Below, one piece after another: positions 8,199 to 17,272 of a stretch of 64,000 nucleotides of DNA. The DNA comes from Lentimicrobiaceae bacterium (GTDB taxonomy: Bacteria; Bacteroidota; Bacteroidia; Bacteroidales; F082). The position numbers and the translations under genes were made by a program. The notes beneath the pieces are model-generated. The model worked only from the letters and a program-made list of their open reading frames with translations. It searched no databases and was not told where the DNA came from. The stretch lies in assembly GCA_018661505.1 (NCBI GenBank), contig JABJIE010000007.1, forward strand, positions 35,011-99,010. Reading direction: 5' to 3'. Position 1 is the stretch's first letter, and each line of letters begins with the position of its first letter.

Positions 8199-10832
8199 CT
8201 AATAAAATACTACCTCAACATTTGCCTTTTGACGTTTATATTCATTTATCTTAGATGGTTTTATTAAAGTATTATAGCACTGAAGATAGTTAAGGTTTGA
8301 AAGTTGCACGAGAGGCTTAATGCTTTTTATCCTTGTATTATTTATATACAATTCCTCAAGTTTAGTAAGGTGGGTTATATATTTTAGGGATTTTATTTTT
8401 GTGCCACCCATATCAAGTTTTAATAAGCCCGAGATAAGAGATATGGGCTCAAGGTCATCCACAGAGGTGTTTCTTATCATAAGCTCTTTAATATGTTTAA
8501 GCTCAGAGATTGTATTTACCTGTGATATTGGGTTTTTTGATATGTCTAATTTTTCTATGGTTACAAGAGAAATAATAGGGCTAATGTCGGTTATGGAGGT
8601 AGAATTAATAACAAGTTCTTTTAATCGTAAAAACTTATGTAACGGATTTAGATTTAGTATGGATGGATTATCTGTAACTTGAATTGATTCGGAATCCACT
8701 AAACTTTGTAACTCTATATTAGATGGGTTTAAGGGTAGTTTCAATATTGCTATAAACTCCCGTTTCCAACTGTCATCTAGGTTATTCCACCACATTCGTA
8801 AATTATCACTTTGGTATATGACAACGGTTTTGGGGTGGGCATTTTTAAACCTAAGGGCCTCTTCCTCTCTCACCAGTGTATTATCACAATATATTAGTTT
8901 GGGGGCGGCAGACTCCAGCGGTAAAAGGTTGTCAATCCTTGTGTTTTCAAGTTTTATAACACTAATTCGTCTCAATGAAGAAAGTGATTCAAGCGAAGAT
9001 ATTTCTGTGTTACTAATATTTATTTCTTCAATGTTTGATAATCCAGATAAGGGTGTTAAATCAGATATACTCGTCCCCTGAAGGTATACCTCGCTGAGTC
9101 GATGCATGATGCTTAATGGCTTAATATCATAAATCTGCTCATTGAATGCTGCTGATATTTTACGCTCTTGGATTACTTCATGAAGTTTTTCCACAGAAAC
9201 GCTATCACTAATATTATACTCCTGTCTAAATATATTTCTCCATCCTATTGATAGATCTTGCCACCACTTCTCAAGTTCTCGAGAGTTATAAATCACCAAA
9301 CACCCAGGGTTTTCGTCCATAAATTTATTGGCTTCATTTATGTCTACTTTACTATTATCACAGTAAATAATTTTAAGTTTCTTTTTGTTTTCTAATGGTT
9401 TTAGAGATGAAATATTTGTGTTGTTTGCCTGCAAAACAGTCATGTTTTCAAAGTTCGATAATGGTATCAGGCTATAAATTGATGTGCTGTCAATATTAAG
9501 ATGCTGGACACTAGTTAGGCTAGATATTTTTTCCAGGCTTTTCACGCTCGTTGAGGAAATATTAACATCCGAAAGGTTATTTAGCTCACAAATTGGTGAT
9601 AAATTACCTATGAGTGTGTGGCTAATGTCAAGTTGGTTAAGCGAATAAATTGTTTCTAAAGGTGTAATGTCTTCAACTTGAGAGTTGGATATATTTAGTT
9701 TGGTTATGTTTTCGAGCCCACCTAGCGTAGTTAAGTCTTGCACTTTAGTGTTTGAAAGATTTAGGTTTATAAGAGATGATAAATATCTAAGGGATGATAA
9801 GCCTACAACCTCCGAGCCGCTGCAGTTTAAAATTTCTATGTTTTTCAGGTTGCGAATGGGTTCGAGATCATTAATATTAGTATTTGTTATATTGATTTCT
9901 TTTAGTTGTGACAACTCGGATATGGGCTTTAAATCCTTTATTATTCGATTATTAGACATGTCCAATGATTTAACGCTTCTGAATGTTTTTAGAAGGTTAA
10001 ATACAATAGAAGTGTTTACCCTTATGGTATCTTGAACTTCTAAAAAGGTGGTGTCATAATATACCATTAAGCTATCTTCCGGTAAAAAAGGATCCGTTTG
10101 TGGGTCTTCATCAATAATTAATGTGTCCGAAGTGTATTCTTTTACCCATTTTGATACTACCACAGAAGAGTCAGAAAACCATAATATATTTCTAAACGGA
10201 AGGGTGTCATAAACAATTACGGATTTTCCAAAATAGTTTTTCCACTCATTTGACATATCATTCCACCAATTTCGTATTTCTTCTTTTTCTTGAATTTTAG
10301 TTGTGTAAATGCTTGCTATTTTGAGGTCCTTTTGATTTGGATCAAGATTAACCTCAATATATCTAAGTTGATTATTGTTTATGGTATCATCCTCCACGGT
10401 GATGCCCTGTAAGTTTCTATTTAGGGTGATTTTAAATACTATTTTATTACTATCTGTTATTATACTCTCCGTATCTTCAATTTCAAAGTTAAACTTTGCC
10501 TCTTTGAAAAAGAAATCGATATCCTTTAGATAGGCCTGAATATCCTTGTTAAGGGGCAGGTCTCTATTTTCATCTAAATCATCTTCTACCTGAACCTTAT
10601 CGCTAGCAAATAGTTTCAGATAACTCTCATTAAATATAATATCCTTATCAGAAGGTTGTTCATTTGGGTCGCCGATAAAATTTAAAGTGCCCTGAAGGTA
10701 ATTTATCAATTGTTTGGTTTGATTTTCATACTTATTAATTTCCCTAATACTGATGACGCTATCAGGCTGGCCCAATAAGAATAGCGGTAGTAAAATAACC
10801 GTGCTGAGAATTACTGGTATTAGTTTGCGCAT
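8199..10832 (-). CDS. secreted leucine-rich-repeat protein with repeated W-rich modules
   Basis: An 877-aa protein with an N-terminal signal peptide (hydrophobic run to LLGQ at ~21). An N-terminal domain (30-185) includes KVQVEDDLDENR and YLKDIDFFFKEAKF. There are three blocks of internalin-like LRRs of ~21-23 residues (about 283-500, 565-655 and 715-860), each repeat of the form L..LNISNT.I.DL.PL..L. Each block is preceded by a W-rich segment (WWNDMSNEWKNYF 189-201, WWQDLSIGWRNIF 523-535, WWNNLDDSWKREF 681-693). The first two blocks end in a matching cap with YCDN and VIY. Such LRRs bind proteins. No T9SS tail is obvious; the protein ends in a final cap (VEVVFY). It overlaps the upstream 279-aa gene by 13 bases, so the two are probably translated together. 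Confidence 0.88.
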   Translation of the reverse strand: MRKLIPVILSTVILLPLFLLGQPDSVISIREINKYENQTKQLINYLQGTLNFIGDPNEQPSDKDIIFNESYLKLFASDKVQVEDDLDENRDLPLNKDIQAYLKDIDFFFKEAKFNFEIEDTESIITDSNKIVFKITLNRNLQGITVEDDTINNNQLRYIEVNLDPNQKDLKIASIYTTKIQEKEEIRNWWNDMSNEWKNYFGKSVIVYDTLPFRNILWFSDSSVVVSKWVKEYTSDTLIIDEDPQTDPFLPEDSLMVYYDTTFLEVQDTIRVNTSIVFNLLKTFRSVKSLDMSNNRIIKDLKPISELSQLKEINITNTNINDLEPIRNLKNIEILNCSGSEVVGLSSLRYLSSLINLNLSNTKVQDLTTLGGLENITKLNISNSQVEDITPLETIYSLNQLDISHTLIGNLSPICELNNLSDVNISSTSVKSLEKISSLTSVQHLNIDSTSIYSLIPLSNFENMTVLQANNTNISSLKPLENKKKLKIIYCDNSKVDINEANKFMDENPGCLVIYNSRELEKWWQDLSIGWRNIFRQEYNISDSVSVEKLHEVIQERKISAAFNEQIYDIKPLSIMHRLSEVYLQGTSISDLTPLSGLSNIEEINISNTEISSLESLSSLRRISVIKLENTRIDNLLPLESAAPKLIYCDNTLVREEEALRFKNAHPKTVVIYQSDNLRMWWNNLDDSWKREFIAILKLPLNPSNIELQSLVDSESIQVTDNPSILNLNPLHKFLRLKELVINSTSITDISPIISLVTIEKLDISKNPISQVNTISELKHIKELMIRNTSVDDLEPISLISGLLKLDMGGTKIKSLKYITHLTKLEELYINNTRIKSIKPLVQLSNLNYLQCYNTLIKPSKINEYKRQKANVEVVFY

Positions 10833-11659
10833 AATCTGTAAGTTCTTATTAATTCCTGCTTTTCCTCCTCTTTTAAATAGACGAGGTTAGAAATAAGCCA
10901 GCCAGAATTCATATCGTCTCTATTAAAAAATGAAAGTTCAAAATACCAGTTATTGATTTGAAAAAAATGAAATTTTACGGATTCTATGCTCACAAATTTC
11001 ATTTGGTTAGTTTTCATCATATAAAAAAACAATGTTAGATAATCTGGTTTATAATTTGAAGAGGCATATAGCTCAATATATTCTTGATTGGTTAGGGCTT
11101 TTTTTAGATTCATAAAATCTAATTCATGGCTCTGGGGATGCAGAAAATATGTGGTTTGCTCAATGGAGTCTGTCTCTGGAAAAATTCTATTAAAGTTTTT
11201 AAAATAAACATTGCTCATAATCCATTTAGAGCCCAGGTTTTCTTCCTCAAGCGTTAAAAACAATATAATGTTCTCTTTTTTACCATTAACCTCAAATGTT
11301 GCTGCTACTTCAGCATACCAGTCGGGGTCCAAAAAATTTAGATGCGTCGGGTTTTCATCATTTGTAACATCTGCAATAAAGTATTTTTTCAAATTACCAG
11401 ATGTTCGTGGGTTATATCCATCAAACATTCCTGGTAGCAGCTTTCTCCTCATATCATTACTTCGGTATGATTTATCGTCAGTTAAAAGAGGTTTTCCGAA
11501 ACTGTCTTCTTCCATATTAAACCTTTTAACAAACTGACCAACCTGTTTGTTCATAGCATAAAGAGTGGTTTCATCAGTAGTATAATTCCCTAGTGACTGT
11601 GAGTTAACCATATTAGCAATGCCAACGCTTATTATTATCAGTAAAAAATATCTGTTCAT
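10820..11659 (-). CDS. secreted protein of unknown function, paired with the LRR gene
   Basis: A 279-aa protein with a cleavable signal peptide (MNRYFLLIIISVGIANMVNS, cleavage probably near SQ at 20-21). The mature part has no family I recognise. It contains FIADVTNDE, WYAEVAATFEVNG and alternating strand-like segments (WIMSNVYFKNF, FHFFQINNWYFELSFF) that suggest a beta-rich fold, perhaps NTF2- or cystatin-like. It is first in a two-gene unit: its 3' end overlaps the start of the LRR protein by 13 bases, and a TAnnTTTG box lies at 11705-11712. Co-expression suggests the two work together at the cell envelope. Confidence 0.8.
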   Translation of the reverse strand: MNRYFLLIIISVGIANMVNSQSLGNYTTDETTLYAMNKQVGQFVKRFNMEEDSFGKPLLTDDKSYRSNDMRRKLLPGMFDGYNPRTSGNLKKYFIADVTNDENPTHLNFLDPDWYAEVAATFEVNGKKENIILFLTLEEENLGSKWIMSNVYFKNFNRIFPETDSIEQTTYFLHPQSHELDFMNLKKALTNQEYIELYASSNYKPDYLTLFFYMMKTNQMKFVSIESVKFHFFQINNWYFELSFFNRDDMNSGWLISNLVYLKEEEKQELIRTYRLCAN

Positions 11660-11704
11660 TTAATCGTAGTTTAGCAGAAGTTAGGAATCATTATTGCTGA
11701 CGCG

Positions 11705-11712
11705 CAAATTTA
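11705..11712 (-). promoter_or_regulatory. -7 promoter box TAAATTTG for the 279-aa/LRR operon
   Basis: Minus-strand TAAATTTGC matches TAnnTTTG exactly, 45 bases before the start codon at 11659. Confidence 0.55.
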
Positions 11713-11813
11713 GTTTTTTATTAAAAACGTTTTAATCGCGCCTCTATTATCAATTTACAAAAAGCCTTTTCTGATGTTGATAATATTATGATTTATAATC
11801 TTAGATTATTTAA

Positions 11814-11821
11814 TAAATTTG
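11814..11821 (+). promoter_or_regulatory. -7 promoter box TAAATTTG for the BNR protein gene
   Basis: TAAATTTG matches TAnnTTTG exactly, 26 bases before the ATG at 11848. The following base is A, not the C seen at most sites here. No TTTG is well placed at -33. Confidence 0.45.
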
Positions 11822-11847
11822 ATTTAAATTAAAAACCCTTTCCCGTC

Positions 11848-14800
11848 ATGAAAAAAACAATATTTCTCATATCTGCCATAATGATACTATGTATTTTGGG
11901 TCATGCTCAAAAAACTGAATCTGATGATCTTTTAAAAGGAGTTTCGCTGAAAGCATTCGAGTATAGAAACATTGGGCCTGCGCTAAAATCTGGAAGAATT
12001 TCTGATATAGCAGTACATCCAGAAAATCAAAATATATGGTATGTTACAGTTGGCTCTGGTGGTGTGTGGAAAACAGAAAATTCGGGTATAACATGGGCTC
12101 CTATATTTGATAACCAAAAGGTTTTTTCAACAGGATGTGTAACTATCGATCCCAATAACCCTCATGTTATTTGGGTTGGTACCGGTGAAAATGTGGGTGG
12201 AAGACATGTTAGTTATGGTGATGGTATATACAAGAGTGAAGATGATGGCCAGTCATGGAAAAATATGGGTCTTAAAGAATCACAACACATCTCTAAAATT
12301 GTTATTCATCCTAATAATTCGGATATAATGTGGGTGGCTGTTCAGGGTCCATTATGGTCACCGGGTGGTGATCGAGGGCTTTACATAACAAAAGATGGTG
12401 GAAAAACTTGGGGCAAAACATTGGGTGATGATGAATGGACAGGTGTAACGGATATTGTCATTGATCCTCGGAATCCAGATGTAATTTATTGCGCATCATG
12501 GCAGAGGGGCAGAACTGTTGCCGCCTATATGGGTGGTGGACCAGGATCAGGAATACATAAATCAACGGACGGAGGAAATACATGGACAAAGCTTAAAACA
12601 GGTTTGCCCAAATCGGATATGGGAAAAATTGGTCTTGCCATTAGCCCGCAAAATCCTGATGTAATATATGCCGCAATTGAGCTTGATAGGCGTAAGGGTG
12701 GGGTATATAAATCTGAAAACCGGGGAGCATCATGGAAAAAACAATCAGATGCGGTTTCAGGAGCTACTGGTCCTCATTACTATCAGGAGTTGTATGCAAG
12801 TCCTCATGAATTTGACAAAATATACCTTGCAGATGTTAGAATTCAGATCAGTAAAGATGGTGGTAAAACATTTAAACGGCTTAATGAAAAAAATAAACAT
12901 TCCGATAATCACATAATTGCTTTCAGGGAAAATGACCCTAATTACCTACTGGTTGGAACAGATGGTGGGGTTTATGAAAGCTTTGATAATGCAAAAAACT
13001 GGCGTTATATGGCTAACTTACCAATAACCCAGTTTTATAAGCTGGCTGTAGACGACTCAAAACCATTCTATAAGATTTACGGAGGTACACAGGATAATGG
13101 AACCCTGGGGGGTGCTTCTAGAACTATTTATAGGAGAGGTATTTCCAATGCTGATTGGTTTATTAACCTTTTTGCCGATGGACATCAGCCGGCTACAGAA
13201 CCAGGAAACCCAAATATTGTTTATTCTGAAACTCAGGAAGGAAACCTTTTCCGGGTGGATCAAAAAACGGGGGAGGCTATTAACATTAAACCCCAAGCTA
13301 ATCCTGGAGATAAATATGAACGCTTCAATTGGGACTCCCCAATTTTAATAAGCCCCCATAACCCAACTACAATTTACTTTGCATCCCAAAGGGTGTGGAA
13401 GTCCACAAACCGGGGAGACAGCTGGAAAACGATTTCAGATGACCTTACCAAAAATCAAGAACGGTTTAGCCTGCCCATTATGGATAAAACATGGGGGTGG
13501 GACTCCCCGTGGGACGTTTATGCAATGTCCGATTATAATACAATTACTTCGCTATCTGAATCGCCGCTAAAAGAGGGGCTTATTTATGCAGGAACTGATG
13601 ATGGGTCAATTAGCGTAACAGATAATGGCGGAGACACATGGAATAAAATCGAAGTTGGCTCTTTACCAGGAGTTCCTAAGAATGCATTTGTAAATGATAT
13701 TAAAGCTGATCTATATGACGAAAATACAGTGTTTGTTGTTCTTGATGATCACAAAAACGGGGATTTCAACCCCTATATTCTAAAAAGCACCAACAGGGGA
13801 GAGAACTGGAAACAAATTACCAATAACCTCCCTGAAAATTTAATTGTTTGGAGGCTTGTTCAAGACCATATTAAGCCAGGAATCTTGTTTATTGGTACTG
13901 AGTTTGGTATTTATATGTCAATTAATGGTGGACAAAGCTGGTCTAAAATGACAGGGGGAGTACCTACAATTTCTTTTCGAGATCTTGCAATCCAAAAAAG
14001 AGAAAATGATCTTGTGGGCGCTTCATTTGGTCGTAGCTTTTTCGTCCTAGATGATTATTCTCCTTTACGTGAAATAGATGAGAACACTTTTGATCAGGAG
14101 GCAACTCTTTTTGGGTTGAGAGATGCGCTTTTATATTCTCCAAGAGCCTCTCAAACATTTGGAGGTAAAGGCTCAATGGGCGCATCATATTTTATTTCTC
14201 CAAACCCTCCATATGGTGCTGTTTTCACATATTACTTGTCTAAAAATTATACAACATTAAAAGAGGCCCGAAAAAAGGAAGAAAAGAAGTCTAAAAAAAA
14301 TGGTGAAGACATTACGTTTCCTGGCTGGAACAATTTGGATAAAGAGCTTTACGAGGCTAGCCCAGTTGTTATCCTTACAATAATGGATAGTTTGGGTAAT
14401 AGCATAAGGAAAATTAAAGCTAAAAAAGGAAAGGGATTTCATAGAATATCGTGGGATTTGAGATACCCAGCATTTAATGGTATTGATACTGATGGACTTG
14501 GTGTATTTGATGAGTTTTCTTCGCGGGGAGGTCTAATGGTAATCCCTGGTAGATATTATGCATCGCTATCCAAAAGAATTGATGGTATTAACAAACCGAT
14601 TTCAGATACGGTTATGTTTAATGTGGTTAGTATTCAGGATGGATCCATAAAAGGGTCTTCTCCGGAGGATATTTTAGCCTTTGGCCGGGATGTTGAAAGA
14701 CTAAAAATAGCAAATTATGCACTAAACACTGTTGTAGATAATACGAAAAGAAAATTAGCCGCCATGAATAAGGCTATGGGATCAATTGGCGTTTCAAATG

Positions 14801-15135
14801 ACAGTATCTATGATGGTATATTCGCATTAAACGCTCAGCTTGACGATATCCAGCAAAAACTTTATGGTAGTAAGTCTAAAAAAGAGGTGGGACAGAAAAC
14901 GGATCCAACTTTTTCGGAAAGAATTTGGAATGCTGCAGGTGGAACTCAAAATATTTCTTACGGACCCACTAAAACACAAAGACAGAGCCTGAAAATAGCA
15001 ACCGTCGAGTTTGAAACTATTAGATTAGAGGTGGAAGAAATGGTAAATATTAAAATACCCCTGTTGGAAGATAGATTAGTAGAAATTGGAGCTCCCTGGA
15101 TTGAGGGGCAGCCCATTCCAAAAGCTAATGATTAA
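11848..15135 (+). CDS. secreted Asp-box (BNR/sortilin-like) beta-propeller protein
   Basis: A 1095-aa protein with a signal peptide (MKKTIFLISAIMILCILGHAQ). Residues ~30-740 carry many Asp-box repeats of the S-x-D/N-x-G-x-T/S-W type, for example TKDGGKTWG, STDGGNTWTK, SKDGGKTFKR, STNRGDSWKT, TDNGGDTWNK, STNRGENWKQ and INGGQSWSKM. These are the hallmarks of sortilin/VPS10-like and exo-sialidase-like propellers. The last ~340 residues are a separate region with a basic stretch (EARKKEEKKSKKN) and helices near the end. Close relatives in Bacteroidota are annotated as glycosyl hydrolases, but I see no catalytic motif that proves enzymatic activity. There is no obvious T9SS domain. It is a single gene. 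Confidence 0.85.
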   Translation: MKKTIFLISAIMILCILGHAQKTESDDLLKGVSLKAFEYRNIGPALKSGRISDIAVHPENQNIWYVTVGSGGVWKTENSGITWAPIFDNQKVFSTGCVTIDPNNPHVIWVGTGENVGGRHVSYGDGIYKSEDDGQSWKNMGLKESQHISKIVIHPNNSDIMWVAVQGPLWSPGGDRGLYITKDGGKTWGKTLGDDEWTGVTDIVIDPRNPDVIYCASWQRGRTVAAYMGGGPGSGIHKSTDGGNTWTKLKTGLPKSDMGKIGLAISPQNPDVIYAAIELDRRKGGVYKSENRGASWKKQSDAVSGATGPHYYQELYASPHEFDKIYLADVRIQISKDGGKTFKRLNEKNKHSDNHIIAFRENDPNYLLVGTDGGVYESFDNAKNWRYMANLPITQFYKLAVDDSKPFYKIYGGTQDNGTLGGASRTIYRRGISNADWFINLFADGHQPATEPGNPNIVYSETQEGNLFRVDQKTGEAINIKPQANPGDKYERFNWDSPILISPHNPTTIYFASQRVWKSTNRGDSWKTISDDLTKNQERFSLPIMDKTWGWDSPWDVYAMSDYNTITSLSESPLKEGLIYAGTDDGSISVTDNGGDTWNKIEVGSLPGVPKNAFVNDIKADLYDENTVFVVLDDHKNGDFNPYILKSTNRGENWKQITNNLPENLIVWRLVQDHIKPGILFIGTEFGIYMSINGGQSWSKMTGGVPTISFRDLAIQKRENDLVGASFGRSFFVLDDYSPLREIDENTFDQEATLFGLRDALLYSPRASQTFGGKGSMGASYFISPNPPYGAVFTYYLSKNYTTLKEARKKEEKKSKKNGEDITFPGWNNLDKELYEASPVVILTIMDSLGNSIRKIKAKKGKGFHRISWDLRYPAFNGIDTDGLGVFDEFSSRGGLMVIPGRYYASLSKRIDGINKPISDTVMFNVVSIQDGSIKGSSPEDILAFGRDVERLKIANYALNTVVDNTKRKLAAMNKAMGSIGVSNDSIYDGIFALNAQLDDIQQKLYGSKSKKEVGQKTDPTFSERIWNAAGGTQNISYGPTKTQRQSLKIATVEFETIRLEVEEMVNIKIPLLEDRLVEIGAPWIEGQPIPKAND

Positions 15136-15166
15136 TGTTATGTAAAATAAATATGTAGAGGGGTTT

Positions 15167-16084
15167 TCACCCCCTTATAAATAAGGCCTTTATGATTTCC
15201 TGTGCCATTTTTGGATTCTCCTTTAGCCTTCTTGTTGAATAAGCGAACCATTGTTTACCAAAGGGGGTATAAATGCGCATTTTATATCCTTTATTGATTA
15301 TGGATTTACGAAGCGCGGGGGTTACACCATAAAGCATCTGAAATTCAAACATGTCATTTGGCACATTGTATTTTTTAATTAGTTCATATGCGCCAATAAC
15401 AAGCTTTTCATCATGGGTAGCAATTCCTGGATATATGCCTTTTTTGAACATCTGCTCCAAGGCTAATAGGAAGTTTTGATTTATTTTTTCGTATTTCTTG
15501 AAAGCAATTGTTTCTGGCTCCACATATATTCCTTTACATAATCTGAAATTCAGAGGATTTTCATTGGAATGCATATCCATCATTTCATCTATGTCATTCA
15601 TGGTGCGGTGTAAATATGCCTGTAGGACTAGGCCTACATTCTTTGGAAATTCCTTTTTCAGCTTTCTAAAAAGTTCGATTTCCAGGTCAACACACTGTGA
15701 ATCTTCCATATCTATCCTCACAAAATTATCATGTTCAACAGCTTTTGCAACAATCTCTCTGATTAGCTTATAACAAGTATCCTTATTTATTAGCAGCCCA
15801 AACATTGTGGGCTTTAGTGAATAATTACCAATCACATTGCTTTTCTCAACGGCTTCAATTATCTCGATGTATTCATCTCTATTCTTTTTTGCCTGATCTA
15901 GCTCTGAGATAAACTCTCCCAGCAGGTCAATGGTGGTAACATTTCCCTCTGAATTTAGCTTTTCTGCTATTTTGATTGCGGCGCCAAGAGACCGTCCTGC
16001 GATATATCTTTTGGAAAAAATCCAAACCAATTTTTGTGGCATCAATGGTAAAATAGCCGCAACTATCTTATTTAGGATCATCAT
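15167..16084 (-). CDS. putA: proline dehydrogenase (monofunctional, FAD-dependent)
   Basis: This enzyme oxidises proline to pyrroline-5-carboxylate with FAD, the first step of proline catabolism. The 305-aa product is a TIM-barrel PRODH without the P5C dehydrogenase half. The family motifs appear in order: RIDMEDSQ, LQAYLHRT, RLCKGIY, ATHDE, FQMLYGV and the substrate-binding YSTRRLKENP near the C-terminus. Its length fits the short PRODH type common in Bacteroidota. Some databases use the symbol prodh instead of putA. It is a single gene with its own TAnnTTTG box, divergent from yceD-rpmF and convergent with the BNR gene. Confidence 0.93.
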   Translation of the reverse strand: MMILNKIVAAILPLMPQKLVWIFSKRYIAGRSLGAAIKIAEKLNSEGNVTTIDLLGEFISELDQAKKNRDEYIEIIEAVEKSNVIGNYSLKPTMFGLLINKDTCYKLIREIVAKAVEHDNFVRIDMEDSQCVDLEIELFRKLKKEFPKNVGLVLQAYLHRTMNDIDEMMDMHSNENPLNFRLCKGIYVEPETIAFKKYEKINQNFLLALEQMFKKGIYPGIATHDEKLVIGAYELIKKYNVPNDMFEFQMLYGVTPALRKSIINKGYKMRIYTPFGKQWFAYSTRRLKENPKMAQEIIKALFIRG

Positions 16085-16118
16085 TACTGCTCAGGTTTTA
16101 TATTGTTATATTTTGGTG

Positions 16119-16126
16119 CAAATTTA
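16119..16126 (-). promoter_or_regulatory. -7 promoter box TAAATTTG for putA
   Basis: Minus-strand TAAATTTGC matches TAnnTTTG, 34 bases before the start codon. A TTTG at 16149-16152 on the same strand lies 22 bases upstream and could be the -33 element. Confidence 0.6.
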
Positions 16127-16332
16127 GAGAGAATAGTTCAAATCATAACAAATTAATAGTATTTTTTTACCCTTTCTCTTAAGCTTTAAAGCGTTGTTTA
16201 TCATTGTTTTACGAGTCGTGATAGAAAAATATTTTCCGCTTAACAATGAACAATATCAAAATTCTTGTTAAAAATTTAACACTGATTTGGTAATTGTAAA
16301 AGCCATCACGTCAAATCATTCTTAATAATATG

Positions 16333-16364
16333 TTTGTAATTAAAAATAAATAGCCGTAATTTTG
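16333..16364 (+). promoter_or_regulatory. complete -33/-7 promoter for yceD-rpmF
   Basis: TTTG at 16333-16336 and TAATTTTG at 16357-16364 are separated by 20 bases. Both elements and the spacing match the Bacteroidota housekeeping sigma consensus (TTTG, 19-21, TAnnTTTG). It lies 27 bases before the yceD ATG and is the best-formed promoter in the window. Confidence 0.8.
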
Positions 16365-16391
16365 CCGCCCGATTTTTGTATAGAATAGGCT

Positions 16392-16895
16392 ATGGTGGAA
16401 TTTAAAATACCCATTAAGGGTCTTTCGTTAGATAAGCATGAATATGCATATAAAATCGACAAGTCGTTCTTTGATAACTATGAGTTTCTGGAAATTGAAG
16501 ATGGGGTTTTAGATTTACGCTTGGATTTGATAAAAGAATCCACGCTTTTGAACCTAAGCTTTAGCTTTGATGGAAACATAACATTGAAATGTGACAGGTG
16601 TTTAGACCTTTTCGATTTACACCTAAAAAACAGTTACAGACTGATAGTAAAATATGCCAATGATTTTGAGGAAATAAGTGATGAAATAATTACAGTCCCA
16701 TCATCTGAAAGCAACTTAGATATAAGTCAGTTTGTTTTTGAATACATTAATCTTATGTTGCCATTAAAAAAGGTTCATCCCGATGAAGGTGGTAATAAGA
16801 CATGTAATAAAGACATGGTAAAAAGAATTGACAGTTACTCTGAACAAAAAAATGATCCCAGGTGGGACGCATTAAAGAATATAAATTTAGATTAG
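16392..16895 (+). CDS. yceD: YceD/DUF177 family protein
   Basis: A 167-aa DUF177 (YceD) protein. The family nearly always sits directly upstream of rpmF, as here (26 bases apart), and is linked to 23S rRNA/50S maturation. Visible features are the metal-binding-like pair CDRC in ITLKCDRCLDLF, followed by a conserved acidic region, and a C-terminal segment LMLPLKKVHPDE that matches the family's usual closing motif. The end NDPRWDALKNI is also typical. It is transcribed with rpmF from the promoter at 16333-16364. Confidence 0.9.
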   Translation: MVEFKIPIKGLSLDKHEYAYKIDKSFFDNYEFLEIEDGVLDLRLDLIKESTLLNLSFSFDGNITLKCDRCLDLFDLHLKNSYRLIVKYANDFEEISDEIITVPSSESNLDISQFVFEYINLMLPLKKVHPDEGGNKTCNKDMVKRIDSYSEQKNDPRWDALKNINLD

Positions 16896-16921
16896 AACTT
16901 AATAAATAAAGAAATAATAAA

Positions 16922-17113
16922 ATGGCACATCCGAAGCGCAAAATATCAAAAACAAGAAGAGATAAAAGAAGAACTCATTATAAAGCAGAGGCTCCTCAGC
17001 TCGCTACTTGTCCTACAACTGGTACGGTACATGTCTATCACCGCGCATATTATGTTGATGGTGACATGTATTACAAAGGAAAGCTTGTGGTTGAGAATGC
17101 AAAGGCTGAATAA
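16922..17113 (+). CDS. rpmF: 50S ribosomal protein L32
   Basis: A 63-aa basic protein starting [20 protein letters not shown], the unmistakable N-terminus of L32. It keeps only one cysteine ([11 protein letters not shown]), so it is the zinc-free form lacking the four-cysteine ribbon. The C-terminus ([15 protein letters not shown]) matches the Bacteroidota type. It follows yceD in one transcript, and a strong terminator-like hairpin lies just downstream. Confidence 0.97.
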   Translation: MAHPKRKISKTRRDKRRTHYKAEAPQLATCPTTGTVHVYHRAYYVDGDMYYKGKLVVENAKAE

Positions 17114-17160
17114 ACAGCTGTTTTTCTGATTGCTTTTTTTAAGCATCCCCATAGATAATA

Positions 17161-17198
17161 AACTCTTGAACACTTTTGTTTTCAGGAGTTTTGTTTTT
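17161..17198 (+). terminator. Rho-independent terminator after rpmF
   Basis: AACTCTTGAA (17161-17170) pairs with TTCAGGAGTT (17181-17190) over 10 bp (one G-U pair) around a 10-base loop, followed by TTGTTTTT. It separates the yceD-rpmF transcript from fabH. Confidence 0.75.
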
Positions 17199-17220
17199 AA
17201 ACCCTTCTAGGCGTCTGTAT

Positions 17221-17248
17221 GCCGCACAAATATTTGTATTTTTGCGGC
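17221..17248 (+). promoter_or_regulatory. fabH promoter box inside an inverted repeat
   Basis: GCCGCA (17221-17226) and TGCGGC (17243-17248) form a perfect inverted repeat. It encloses a palindromic CAAATATTTG and the -7 box TATTTTTG (17237-17244). The -7 box lies 28 bases before the fabH ATG. The symmetrical layout over the promoter could be an operator for a fatty-acid regulator; that part is inference. Confidence 0.5.
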
Positions 17249-17272
17249 AAAATAAACTGAAAAATACTTAGT

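Larger units (their letters stand above)
16085..16391. other. divergent promoter region between putA and yceD-rpmF
   Basis: These 307 bases hold no gene. They carry a minus-strand -7 box for putA at one end and a well-formed -33/-7 promoter for yceD at the other. The middle is AT-rich, and I see no further structure. Confidence 0.6.
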
